From NCBI GenBank assembly GCA_021904315.1, contig CM038908.1, positions 35,206,001-35,270,000 of the forward strand: DNA of 64,000 nucleotides. Reading direction: 5' to 3'. Position numbers and translations under genes: made by a program. Shown here one piece after another: positions 49,004-62,500 of this stretch (positions are counted from its first letter, which is position 1; every line of letters begins with the position of its first letter). The stretch comes from Sphagnum magellanicum. Its lineage: Eukaryota > Streptophyta > Sphagnopsida > Sphagnales > Sphagnaceae. The notes under the pieces are model-generated. The model made no database searches. It was given only the letters and a program-made list of their open reading frames with translations, and was not told where the DNA came from.

Positions 49004-52000
49004 GAAAAAAACCCAGCAGCAGGATCATGGTGTGTGGCATGAATGAAGAAGAAAGAGCTTCCAATGTCAGTGTCAGTTTCTTGTGGACTTGGAGCCTGAG
49101 AAATAACACAGGAGCAGGGATCACAGAATGAGTATGATTGAAGAAGAATTCTCCACCAAAGACTGACGCTTTTGTATCACCACCAAAGACTGAAGAATTT
49201 GTCCACCAAAGACTGGAGCTTTTGTATCACCACCAAGGACAGAAAATTCTATAATGGGCAAACGAGCTTGGACCTTGACATCTTTGTTTGGACAAGATTG
49301 CAAACTCCTCAGTGGACCTTGCAGCACAAGCACCACACCCAGTAAGTTATCATTGCACCACTTTTGTTGTAAACTGGTTATAGTATGCCAGAGAGTTTTG
49401 GAACTGGACCCAAAAAAATTTCAAATTTCTGAGATTAATGTAACATCAATGAAGCTTAGATTGTAAATGCAATCCAAACAGTGATTTTATTAGAGATGAT
49501 GGGTTTGAGACAGAATCTGCACCAACTTGGTAAATGCTTGAATTTGTTGCACAGGGTGCACAGATAATGGGCAGAGTACCAGCAGATCTTGATGCAGATT
49601 ACCACCAGATCATGACAATTTGGTGCAAGTGGGAATGAATTGAGCATGAAGTGGAGAAGAGGGAAAATGTGAATGATTTGTTGGACTGAAGTCGTGAACA
49701 AAGGAAATTCAAGAGAGACACAAATGAGCTCCAATTTTGGTTGAGGTTCAAGATCATGTTTTCCTAGAATGCAATTTTCCCAATCAGATGAGAACCATAG
49801 GGATGAAAACCCATTGCCATGAATTGTGCATAAGGTACATTAGCAAAGTGTGTTAAGGACAATGTAGTTAAAGATGATTTTACATTTATAAAAAATTTAT
49901 CAACTGCAAAATTTAGCATATTTATTGACAAAGAACAGTTGATCCAACTTAGATTATAAACTATTCCAAAGGATCTTGAAACAAGAGATACAAAGGTTGG
50001 AAAAAAAAGGGGGAGGGAGGGATGAAAATAAAACATAATCAAATGAATACAGAACAGAAAACCATGAGGCTGACCTTGGAAAAGGAGATGAAAACTTTGA
50101 GAACAAGAATTTCCAAAATGTAGCTTGTCCAAGCTATTGCTCATGGCAAACCCAAATCCTAAACTGGAATTTGTAAACCGAAGATTACATGTAACAAGGG
50201 AAAAGACATTGAAGCCAATGATGACACAAGTTTCACAAGCTATCAATTTGTGATGTATTGAATGAAAAACAGATGTTACAGTCAAAGATCTTGATGACCC
50301 AAAGTGCAAAGCACAGGGTTGAAGTCACAAGAGAATCTTTGTTGAGGAACTTGAGGAAGTCTGTTTCCATTACCATTCACATGCACACACTTTGATGATT
50401 TCACAAGATTTTTGGTAAGTTGGAATCTTGGGGCCCGACTTCATGAGGTATCCATTTAGTTGCAGAAAGCACTGCCACCATGTCACACACAACACTGGGT
50501 TACAAAAAAGTTGACCTGCTCACTTGTGCTTTTGTCACATACTATGTAGAACTGGGTCAAGCGGCAAAAGAGCCCCACTACCTGGCTGAAGTTCCATACA
50601 TGAATTCCAAATCCCTGCAATCTGCCAACAAAGAAGCAGCCACACAATCAGAAGTGCACATTATGTAAAAAAAAAGAGTGTAAATACAAATGGGTCCAGC
50701 CATCATTCACCTTGCATCATCACTCCTCTTAAACCCCATCTACTAACACAAGCATCATAAACCCTGAACAACACTTGAATAAGCAAAACTCATTAACTGT
50801 TCCAGTGCTGCCATTTGCAATTAGAAGAGACATTTTACAAAGAAAGAATAGGCATAGCAACCGCATCCTCCATAGGATGTGCAAACAAGGTATCAGAAAG
50901 AAATCCTGTCTCTTACTCCATACTTGGCCAATTGTACTTGATAAACAAGTTCTGCCCAATTGGGCAGGCACCACCTTCATTATAATCTGCAAACAATATA
51001 AGATGTGTAGTCATAATATAGCTTACCCATTTTCTAGCCTTAATACTACCAATGTACCTACATTGGGGCATGCAACACCTAAACCAACAACTGCTATGTT
51101 TCTGCAAGTTGAACAGAATCATGTAGAAAGGAGCCTTACATCGGTGCAGTTATAATACTTGCAGAGCTGCAAAGCTGCCAAATTGGTCAAAACCTTACAA
51201 GCACCAATCAAAATTTCGGTAGCTGTGATAGTTCTGAAAAGCTTTTGTTGGTGGAGATACACACACACACTGCTCCAAATCTTGCAATCCGGTTATGGCT
51301 GAAATGTCATATGGATAGAAGAAGCCAAAACCAGCTTCCCAGTTATGGGTTCATAGCCATCTCTTGCTTGCAAGAAGTTGTGGGTTCAAGCCCATTTGAT
51401 GCATTGTCACTTTTTTTCTTGCTGTTTACACAACTAAAGCTTGAGGGGGCACTTGGTGTGTGAGCCAGTCATCCAAGTGCTGGGGACACAAGAACTTCCT
51501 GCTGAGTTCTTGAGCAAACATTTCATAGGCACATTTCACATAATTTTCCACATTCTGAACTTAAAAAAGAAGAGTTGGGTGGAGTTGTCCAGATTTGTGT
51601 CCATCACACTTGTGTCCACCAAGCAAGAGTTGAGCTGAATCCCAAAGGAAGAAATGTCTCTACCAGAATAGCCAAAATCTGAAAAACAGATGTTTTCCAT
51701 TTCTGCACAAAATTGTTACACACATTTATCAATGGAAGAAAGTGACATTTTTTTTGGCACTAACTACTTCGCTTGATCACTCTGTACTGAACCATGGTTG
51801 TCCAGCTTCAACATATGTGCTCCAGCAATTCATCATAGACTCTTATGAATTGCTATACATTACAGGTAATGGCCACAAGAATCTCATCCTGAAGGAACTT
51901 TTTCTTACAGAATTTTTTTGGGTTTATTTCCAGATCAACAAGCTTTTGCATCCATTCTTCTTCTGTGGAATACTTGGATGATCATACTACTACTTCAGCA

Positions 52001-52939
52001 ACTGATAAGCAAGAGAACCCACAAGGAAATCTTGAGATCAAACAAACAAATAGACAGACAAACAGGTTCTCACCAGTAAGTCCAACGTTCAGGTTCCAAA
52101 ACCGTGTTCTTTGTGCTTAACAGGTTGCTTCTGCTCTTCTCACCCAAACCAGCTTCAGCACAAGGGACCACTGGAAATGAAGCTGTGCTCCTTTTTGAAG
52201 ATAGCCATCAAAAACCTCTGCAATTTCCACTACTTCCTCCTGGCTTGTTTCTCCACTGCTCTTCACAATGATCTAGCACAAATCCGAGTCACTACAACTC
52301 TCAAATGACAGCTCCAAAAATGCAATTACCCTACTACTCTTTTGTGAAAAGAGGAGGGAATCTTACTATATAAACCAACTAAAAGAGTTCCAAAAGACAA
52401 GATCTAGAGGCATGACTGCTGAATATAGAGAGGACAAATTGGGTTATAATTGCAATGAAAAACAAATTGCACCCACTAAAGCTGCTTTGCAGACAAAAAC
52501 AAAATGTGAACAAACACAAGCTGTACAATGATTGAGCAGTCCATCATTGCCTGCTGTTCTTTTCTACAGTGTCTGCTGTTTCTGTTTGCATCGAGGAGGA
52601 GATAGCTCAAGACACCCTAAAGAAGTCATCATCAGTATGTTGCACAGTCAATCCCAGTTTGATGGTCTTGGTTGAGTCTGGTTATCTAGTGACCATGTCT
52701 CCTGGAACTTTTGATGCATGAAGGGAGAACATCAAGGAATCATCATGACCCATTTTGTATTGAAGATAGAATTTCACTCTCTCACTGAGTCATTGTCCTT
52801 CGGGTCTGGCTTCATGGATTGGACACTTTCATCAAGGAGCTTTGGAAGATCTGTGCATTGGATTTGCATTGCAATGACAACATGGAATCCGGCAATGGAC
52901 TCCTCCCCTCCTCTCGAGTAACCCCAAAACATGTTCCTT
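49004..52939. other. Unassigned region between LEA_2 and the STPGR gene
   Basis: No confident gene. It should contain the 3' UTRs of the LEA_2 gene (left) and the STPGR gene (right, to about 52.4 kb). A short duplication around ACCAAAGACTG(A/G)..CTTTTGTATCACCACC occurs near 49155-49236. A tRNA-like B box lies near 51381. Coding-like minus-strand stretches near 51.9 and 52.2 kb are described under findings. Confidence 0.4.
51340..51420 (+). mobile_element. Possible tRNA-derived SINE fragment
   Basis: GTGGGTTCAAGCCCATT matches the pol III B box and T-arm shape. A hairpin-like CTTGCTTGCAAG precedes it, and a T7 run follows at about 51411. The A-box side (TAGCCATCTCTTGC) is weak, so this is either a SINE fragment or a decayed tRNA. 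Confidence 0.3.
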
Positions 52940-55900
52940 TCAGTCTCTGTCCTGGTGCCTTCTTTGGCGCAATTTCTTCTTGCATCTGCTTCTGCCACTA
53001 GGCATGGTATAAGCAGGCGATGATTGTAGCATTGACACATTTGGTGAGTAAGTCCCAGGCCCAGGTGCATCCTCAATCAATTTCTTTGAGTACCTGCCAC
53101 ACATAGAGCCAACGTCAAAGATGTCAAAGTGGATGAGATGAAAGAGTCAAGACTTATCATTTGTCAGCAGATAGGGACTCGTAGCGTTCTCTCACAGCTC
53201 CAAGGATCACAATTGTGTTCTTTCACCATCTGGATCAGTGAGCCACATACCGAATGTGAGGACAACCCTTTACATATTCTTCAGCTTCTGGTGCTTGTGG
53301 AGTGCACCACTTTCAGGATGGAACTGTAATACCTACCTGCTTCCAATAGTGAAGGCAGGCGTCTTGTCTGACACATCAAGTGTATATGTGCCTGGCCCTG
53401 GTGTGGTACCCCTGAACACCACAGCTCTATGTGTACGCTGCGCAATTGAATACGCCGGGCTTGTGCTTTGGGAAGATGGGCAATAGGCAGCTGGACCTGG
53501 ACTCATCTCCTGACTTCTTGCAGCATACCTTCTTGCCATTGTATAAGCTGGGGATGCAACAGATCTCTCATCCTTTAGATCATAAGAGCCAGGCCCAGGA
53601 CCAATATTCCCATCCCTGAGGCTCAAAGGACCTCTTGCATGAGCAGCAGTAAATGAATACGCAGGACCATAAGCCAATCTCTCATCCCATGGATCATAGT
53701 CACCAGGACCTGGCCCATTCTCCATGCCCCTGATCCCTGGCGTTCGCATTCCTAGTGTGTATGCTGGGGCTGTGTTTGATGGAAGCATTAGTGGCTGATA
53801 TGAACCTGGACCTGGAATTAGAGCTTCCTCGGATCCAGTTGATTTATAGTATCTTCTGGCCATACTGAATGCTGGAGAATCATAATGAGTAGCAATGTCA
53901 TATGCCCCTGGACCTGGAGAATTGTTACTCTCTGCTCCTTCAGCACTTACAAGATTTTTTCCTGCAATTGTGTAAGCAGGTCCTGGAGCAACAACCCTGC
54001 CATCCTGAATTACATAAGCACTGGGACCTGGAGTTGTATCTGTAGGCGAATGCTTATGATACCTTCTAGCCATGCTATAAGCAGGGCTTGACAATCTCCG
54101 AGCTTTCTTGGGTTCATATTGGCCAGGCCCAGGGGTTCTATCACTGTCACCTTGCAGTGGCCTTGCTTTTCCAGTAATGCTATATGCAGGACTAGATCTA
54201 TCACATGGAGCAGCTGAAATGTCATAAGCACCTGGGCCTGGACCCATGTCATTCATTTTCTTGTCATACTTGTTGCAAGGAAAACTGTAGGATGGGCTCA
54301 TTGAGCTGAGTTCTGCAATTCTGTAAGCTCCAGGGCCTGGGGTATCCAGGTCCACCAATTGCATACCTACAGCTTTATATCTCGCAGCAATCGTGTATGC
54401 AGGGGTATAGGGTGGCTTTGGCTCTAGATACGCTCCAGGCCCTGGAGTGATGTCTGCATCATCACATGCAACATGTTGTGGGTGTCGTGCACGCATTGTA
54501 TAGGCAGGTCCTGCATAAGATTGGAAATCCCTGGTTCATTAGTGGACTACTGGTCATTCTTTTGTTCAGGGTTTTTTCATACTTTCTTGATGAGTTTTGG
54601 TCATTCTTGTTTGGGTTTTTTCATACTTCCTGGATGCACAATGGGTGAGCTGAAAATTCTAGAGATGAGAGCTAGTCCATGCATGCATGTTAGCATCCAA
54701 TACTATTTCTTTTCCCTAGTAAACTTGGCAGTCAGACAGAATGTAGAAATTAGTCCAGCTCCATAGTGTGGACATGCTCTGTTGAGAACTGGGGGCAAAA
54801 GGAATGGGAAATGGTCTCAAGGGTTCTTACTCACCTCTAACACTTCTGACAATATCATACACTGCAGGGCCTGGGCTCCTGTCATCTTCAGCCTTGAGGT
54901 AATACCTCTGTGCCATTGTGTAGGCAGGTGTACTGTAACGGTCGAATGCATCATAAGCTCCAGGGCCTGGACTGAGCTCCATGCTCCTTGTAGCTGAAGG
55001 CCTTCTCCCAGAGGCAATGGTGAACTTGGGAGCTGCAGACTTGTATCTGGGTTCATATTGTCCAGGCCCAGGGGTCCCTTCCCCTTTCCATGGCCTTGTT
55101 TTTCCAGCAATGCTATATGCGGGATGTGCATTAGCATAAACCAAATTTGGATCATAAGTTCCAGGGCCTGGAACACCTTGGTTCATCAAGGCTGGACCCA
55201 TGTCACGTTTGTATTTGGGAATGCTGTAGGCAATTCCATCAAAGCCCCTTGTTCTAACATCATACGTTCCAGGACCTGGTTGATCTTCTCTGAAGTCCAA
55301 GGCAACAAAACTCAATCCAGAGTCACAAAAGCCTCCTCCCCTTGCAAGCAGCATTTTCTTTTGTGGCGAAAGTGGTGACAAAAGAAAAGCCAATGGGACT
55401 TCTACAAAGGATTTTTTTGGAAAACATGGCCCAAAGTCACCAGATTTCAAGGGAAAAAAATGTGAAATCACCAGATTAAGTGTTTCTTACATTTCTTTAG
55501 AGCTACTACCTCCTTACAAGACTTTTTGAAATAACTCTCATGAGTATCAAGGAATCTCACACTCATGATTCAAGGCACCCATGAAAAACACTAGATTGCG
55601 AGAAGTGACAATACTGCTACAAATGCTTTTGTTCAAATCATAACTTTTGCAATCTATGGGATGTTTTGGGTTCACATCTTTTGGGCAAGAGCATGGTAAT
55701 TGGAAGATGGCCAAATGGGTATCTATTATAAGAGTAGCCCCATTGGCAACAATATAATGGCCTACAAACAATAATTTGGATGAAGTTCAAGGCTCTAAAT
55801 AACATGAAACCGAGTTTGGAGATGTAAATATGCACAAGATACATGACTACCAGATCCAAAGTCATGTGCCCAAGTTATTTCCCCATCCCCACCCATTCCC

Positions 55901-57801
55901 ATAAAATAAGGACAATGTAGAGTGAAGAATTAGTTGAGTTTCACCCACCACATGGGCTGCTCATTGTGAGTGACTGATCAAAGTCAATCATATTTGTTTA
56001 CTGGCCCTTTTGGAGAGCCATGTATCATATGCATATTTACAAGTGCAAACTCAGTTTCATGCTATTTAAAGGCTATGCTTCATCCAAAGTACTGTGTACA
56101 TACAAGCCATTATACTGCTGCCGGTAGAGATGCTCTAAATAATTTTGAGTCACAGCTTGCTCCAATTCTTCTTAAGCATCAAAAAAGGGGAGCAACATGG
56201 TCTGATATGGCAAGTGCCCAAAATCTTCCCAAGAGCACTTGGTTGGTTCACTAATTCACATGGCAAACAATCATTAGCTATGTTTGACTAACTGTGAATA
56301 CCAAATTGAGCATGAAAACATGGAGATTTGAAATCCACCAAAAAAATAGTGGAACTAGCCATGACTGAAGTGAGGAGAATTTGGGGGAGAAAACACATTT
56401 CAAAGTTTATGTACCTGGATATATCTCGAAACCTTGCAGCCATTGTGTAAGCTGGTGAGGTGGTATAAGTTCCAATAGGAGAATAAGCGCCAGGTCCAGG
56501 AGTGACCTCTTCCTCATCACAGCTTGTGGAATCTTCTTCTTCGCCTCCTGTTCCTCCAAGAAGTCTATTAGGAAGCCCTGATGAATACACTTTTTTTTGT
56601 GGGTCCCAGCACCTTGGTCTTGAAATCACGCTGCTACTGCTCTCTACAAGGCTGCTTTTGTTGTTGCAGAAACTACTGATTCCCATATTGCAAGCAGGCG
56701 CCATAATCAGCTTCTGCTGATCACCACGCCAGATTTGAGATTTTCTGGCTATGGCATTAGCAAAGGTAGGAGGAGTTTGCAGACTTTTCTGCAGCTGGTA
56801 CTTGCCCACTGGTTGTAGTATCAATTGCTGATGCTGCTGTTGATCATTCTTGTTGCTAAGCCTACTACATCTTGCCCCTGCAGTCAATTCAACAGTTGGG
56901 GTTGTGTCAGAATTCAAGGAAAATACATAGATTAGCATTTTGATGTTGCTACCAGCAATCAAGAGAAAATGCTAACAGAAAAAAAAGAAAAAGTCAATTT
57001 TTTTAATCCCATTGCAACAAGCTTGCATGTGTGGTAGATCCTCCAACACTTCTCTGATATCTATACTTTTCCAGCAGGATAAACAAAGAAAAGAACAAAA
57101 AAGGGTGGTGAGGTCAATGGGTGTATCTACGTTACTTTGCTCGAGTAGAAAAGTTTTGAGGATTTTGGAGGGCTACCTGTAATCTTGTATCCTCCACAAA
57201 CACCAGGACTAGCACCAGCACTACATGATGATACATCTGTAGTAGCTTTCCGATGGTGAGCGGGTGCTGAATTGGAGATTGAAGCTGCTGCCTGGTGAAG
57301 ACCAGCCTGGCTAGCTCTTGGACCCACATAGCATGCAATTGCATTTGTAGTATAATTAGCAGAAGAAGATGATGGACCAATGCCCCAAGACTTGTTGATT
57401 CTGGAGTCTGGTTCAATATAGTTTGAACCTGCAGCACCACCTCGGAGTCGCTTGCTTACAAGCTGGCTGCTGGTGGCAGTGTTACAAGAAGTGCATTGCC
57501 CTGGTAGCCTTGTGGGGAGGGTAATCTTGCATGTTGTACTACCATGAGATCCTGTAGCTGAAATTTTTTCTTTTCTTGCTTCAATCCTTGCTGCAATGTT
57601 GTTGCAAAACACTGAACATTTATTGCAGAGCACAGCTTTCTTCTTGTGCTGATCAGCACCTATTACAGCTGAGTATGCTCTTAGGCCAGGGCTCATTTTC
57701 ACTTGGCCATGGACAACTTCCCCCCCGAAAGCTCTTCTGTGTCTGGCTCTGCCACGACTGGTTATTCTTGAAAATGATGAAGAAGGATTGAAAGCAGCCA
57801 T
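52940..57801 (-). CDS. Sperm-tail PG-rich repeat (STPGR/SHIPPO) protein, 5 exons
   Basis: Exons, in transcript order: 57177-57801, 56415-56877, 54835-55289, 53337-54510 and 52940-53093. Phases are consistent, giving 956 residues. Residues 1-320 are Ser/Ala-rich with no recognised domain. The rest carries eighteen PGPGxY-type repeats (TPGPGAY, QPGPGTY, VPGPGTY, GPGPGSY, APGPGTY and others), each followed about 15-20 residues later by a PAYT(M/I) motif such as SPAYTMARRY. This is the STPGR repeat of ODF3/SHIPPO/CIMAP proteins, which lie along axonemal or other microtubules in ciliated cells. The basic tail is KKKLRQRRHQDRD. An alternative acceptor 50 bases upstream of exon 3 (near 55339) is also phase-compatible. 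It would be expected in sperm; that is inference from the family. Confidence 0.93.
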
Positions 57802-59503
57802 ACTATGAATTCCCTATTGCACGCAGCAGCCAGTTGCTGAAATGAAATTTAGCCAAGTCCAGGATTTTTTTCATCACCAGGCTAGCTTGAAACTGATCCT
57901 GAATACTTCTGGTTTCACAAAGCCCACATACTTGACCAGGCTGTAGTAGAAGCAGCTTGATCCTTGTAGGGTTGTTTCTTGGACAGCCATGATCAAGTAG
58001 AGAACTCTCGCATGCACATCATTGCAGCAGAAAAAAATTAAACAAGGAGGAGGATTACTACTATTATGAGGACAAAACAAGGCTTGGAATTGCAAGAAAT
58101 TTGAGATGAAGATCATAAACTGGATACTTAATTCCTTGTAAACCACAAGAACATCCCTCAACAATCACAAATGCACAACTGTGGTACTTTGGACACACCT
58201 AAGTTACTGAATGCAGCAAAATTCACAGTGTGTATTCATGCATGTGAGCAACATAGAGATAGGAACATAGGACATAGAAATAGCAACAGTAAGATCTTTT
58301 TTCTTTCTCACCACTCCACCACCCATGTCAAACCAACAATGCTGCAAGTGCCAACCCCCCCCCCGCCCCCCCTTGCTACAACAATCTTTGAGCCAAAGAC
58401 CAGCATCTAGATAAGCTAAAAGAGAAAGCAGTGGTCATGAAGATGGAAAGCAAGAGAGACAGAGAGAGCTACTCTAAAGCTCTTGCAGAGAGGGGTCAAA
58501 GGTCAGCTTCTTAAACATATCATTCAGGGATGGATCTGTGCATACTTTCTCTCTTTGTACCTGACACTTCTTTTCTTTTTGAACACCCATCCATACGTAG
58601 TCCCCAAGGCAGGCAATGGCTTGCTTGCTTGCTTCCACCAAACAAGATGATCCTGCAATTGAGAAATTCAGATTGCCACTGTGTTGATTGTTGGAAGGCC
58701 CAATTTTTTTCCCATGTGCAGTGAGACAGGAGAGAGCTCATGAAGGGGTGGCAGTTATAGCTTCAGCTGACAATTGTAAAGCCTTTTGCTATCTGCCAAA
58801 GGGCACCACCGATTTGAAGGCAACAGTGATGAGTCCTTTCACATCCACCCATGATGATGCTCCCTAGGCACTTCTTCTACCAGTACAGCAGAGGACTGTT
58901 GTTTTCCTTTGGTCCTCCAAACTGGCAAAACCAGTCACAGCTTTCATACAGTTAAATTTGCAGTTGTAGCCCAAAGTACCCATGTCCTGCATAACAGTTG
59001 GACAAACTCTAGAACAGTTCCAATGTAGGTATGTCAATGAGGTGAAGAAAAAGTCTACACTGATAACAAGTTTCATCTGTTGACATAAATCAACATCTGG
59101 AACTAGAGAAACTTGGGATCTGCACCATAAAAACCTCAGTAAAAACAAAGGCCTGCAGCCAGCCAGCCAGCCAGTCAGGCTCCTGCTGGAGCTCTCTTCT
59201 CCAGCCTGTCATTCAGTGCAAACAGCAAAAAAAGGAAGAAAGAAACCTAGAATTGCATGAACAAGAAGCTACAGTGTGTTTGCCATCAATTGTATGTTGA
59301 CTTAAAATGCATGATCCATTGGGGGTTTTTCAATAGGCCAATGACCCCTAGTTAACATGTAGGATTGTACTCTCTAGTGGAAAATCAAAGAATTTAGGAG
59401 ACCCAACAGCCCCAAAAACACATAGTTGGAGGCATATCAGGCATGAATGGTTTTTCTTTTCCCTACAATTCAGCAGCTACCCCCTACTCATCATCTCTTC
59501 AAG
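57802..59503. other. Spacer between cycloartenol synthase 3' end and the STPGR start
   Basis: Both flanking genes are on the minus strand, so this holds the cycloartenol synthase 3' UTR (right) and the STPGR promoter and leader (left). Short features are a C9-type run at about 58355-58372, a GCTTG run at about 58620-58633 and AGCC tetramers at about 59158-59172. No further gene is seen. Confidence 0.45.
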
Positions 59504-62500
59504 TCATGCCTTCGCTGACAAATTTGAACGGTACTCTCCAAGTGCCCAAATCGGAAAAATATTACGATATGCAGAATAGGAGATCATGCAGTTCTTGTTG
59601 AAAACACCCATGATTTCCTGCAAAAACAAAGCCTTATGATGTGAGCCCCAAGTAAAAGAAGTTCCTGTTGTCACCGATCTCGATGCACAGGGTGTAACCA
59701 GAGAGCAAAGTCCTTACAACTCTATGATCATATGTATTGTACAAAGTGGAGCAATGAGGAGCAATGAGTACAACACACTGATGTTTCTCTCTTACATGTT
59801 GTTCATATATGGAACTCTCAGGATTTTACACTCAACAAAAGGGACCTTGTCACATACCTGTTGTGGAAAATCACCATTTTCCATTTGTGCATTGATGAGC
59901 ACAGTGGCTGCTCTGCGCAGTGGTTCCGGGTCCCTCTTCCACTGTCACAACCATCAAGGGATATGGGTGTTAGATATGAAGTTCAAAGGAAACAAGTCAA
60001 CCAACTTTGATCAGTCTTTTGCTGGCTTCCCTTTGCAGAAAGTTGAGAGTTTTAGGGAAAAGACAACAACAACACATTTACAGGAGTAAATCACCAAACT
60101 TGTACCCACCCAAGTTGAATCAGATACCGTGCCTGGCCAACAATGCTACAACACTCCAGAGTTACACATTCAAAATGACCTCACAGTGGTGTCACATAGG
60201 ACAAGGAAGAAAAGAAACAAACAAATCTACCATAACCCCAGGAAATAAAGTCAAAGAAAATGAGGCTTATGCCATTGCTTTCTGCAAGCCTGAAAGACAA
60301 AATTACAGACATGAATAGGTATATTACCTGTCCAGCAGCCATGAGAGAGAGCATAGCCCATGATGTGTTCACAATGTGCGATTTATCTCTTTCCAAGCTA
60401 GAGTAGACCTGGAGGAGAAGCAGCAGATAATACATACTGAGACAGAATAGCAAGCAGCATACTTTAACCACAACCACACCAAGCTATTCATATGTCTAGT
60501 CAAGGCAAAAAAAATCCTCGAAGTTAAAACCTTGAGTACAAGAAAGAAGAGAAGCTCCTTTGAAACTACCTTATCCTGGCAAGAAAGGTAGCTCTCTCCC
60601 CAGCCACCAGAAGCTTGCTGCTTTGAGAGTAGGAAATCACATGCACTCCGAATGGAAGCTGATGTTTCATAACTTCGTCCAGCAGCAAGCAATCCCTTTA
60701 TTCCAAACCAGGTGCCATATGTAAAGCATACGCCCCAACTGCCATACCTATTTCAACCACGAGAAACAGCTCAGGCTTTGAAGGTTAACAAAAGAACAGA
60801 AGTGGGAAAACCCATCACAAGGTCTGTGTAGATGCTCATCAACAGCAAGAACAAATATCATGGAAGGTTGGAATTGCACAGGTTCTCAACATGGAACTTG
60901 ATGCAAAGAATCAACATGGAACTCAATGATGGGGTTGATGAGATAACACACCAGGACCCATCTGGCCTTTGAATACTCTCAATATATTTAGCAGCACGAC
61001 AGATGGAGGACTCTATCTCCTGAGCACAGTGCTTTGGGTACTGCTTTCTGAAAGCTGATAGGCTCTGAATGCATGCAGATGTGCACTCCACATACCTGTA
61101 GAACAACAATCATCAGCAACCACTGAATCCTTCTTATAACCCAGTAGCTGTCCAGTTTCCACGTAGCTGGAACTGATGAGCCAGAAGAGGTCTAAGACTC
61201 CTGAGTCTATTAAGGGCAACCACTACAGTCAGGGGGAATCCACATCATTCCCAAACATGTGAAAGCTGACTGTGAGCTTTCTTCCCTTTTTTTCACATGT
61301 ATGAAAACTTGTGTGTGATCACACACTGCAAAAGAATTTGTGGACTACAAGAATTGCATCAAAGTGTTTGTTCCTTCAAAAAAAGCAGGTCTTGTTAAGC
61401 ACTAGAATACAAAGTTCACACTTTTGGACTTGAAGGGGAGCAAGCATATTGCAAAACACAAAATATGGATCTCACTACGGATGCTAGGTGCTTACGAGTA
61501 GTCAATGACAATATCTCCAAACGTCTCCGCTGGGTTAATAATCTGTTCATCATCAAGGCAAGTGAATTATGCACCTGGGGGTCATTATTGTGCAGATAGC
61601 TAAACAGAATTTCTTACTTATTCGGCAATCCTTTGCGATACTCCTGTCTAATTCCTCTCTATGATGCTGCTTCTTTCAATGAATGGGAAAGAAAAAGTGT
61701 TAACCTCCAGCCAAGCATAAGATCGGGTGAGTTCATAACTAGCTGACCCTCCATGCGCATTCTGCAAAACATCCATGGACAACCAAAGAACTCAAAATGA
61801 AAAATGAAAAACAGATGCTATATCCCCCTAAGGTGCCTTGAGAAAAGTCCTGAAGATTGTAGCAGATGAGTGGATTTCAATCAATGTGCAGCACCATGTG
61901 GATGGATGGATTTCAACCATAAAGTGAGAGTCTTACTTGGTAGGACAGAATAACATTGACACAATCATAAATGCGCTCCACTGGAATGGGGTCCCCGACC
62001 AACTCACGTGGTAAGTTGGATAATATCAATGCAGCCTGCCAAACCCAATAACATGGTCGATGGGTGAAGGTGTTCTTTTTCAGCATATGAAAAGCTAGCT
62101 TGTGGGCATTGTTGCTAAATTCCATGTCCACCATGAGAATGCCACAATGGACAGAAAGAATATGAGAGGCAACATATGCACACCTTGAGTCCCTCGGAAC
62201 TACAGTCGGATATGGGCCAACCATGGTCTCCACTTGAAAAAGGCCAGGCACCTTTAGAGATGTGGCGATACCAATAGGCTAAATCCCCAGGGCAATCATC
62301 TCTCACCTTCACAACAACGGTCATGAAATTCATTCAGACATACATAAGTATTGTGTTGTCATAAGTATTGCAGACTATCTTCATTTCTACTGAGAACTTC
62401 TCATGGACTCATTGTGACACAACGTCATCACCAAGAAGAATGGAATTCAGAGATGACCCAATCAATAATAAAGAGCAATGGTGACAAAACCTGGTTTCTG

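Noticed and set aside
49764-50309. 181-codon minus-strand open frame
   Set aside because: Composition is hydrophobic and Ser/Phe-rich with no motif. No splice partners are visible. It is probably a chance open frame in AT-rich DNA.
15448-57801. A functional flagellar gene cluster
   Set aside because: SAS6 and the STPGR gene are on opposite strands, 31 kb apart, with four unrelated genes between. Co-location is probably chance.
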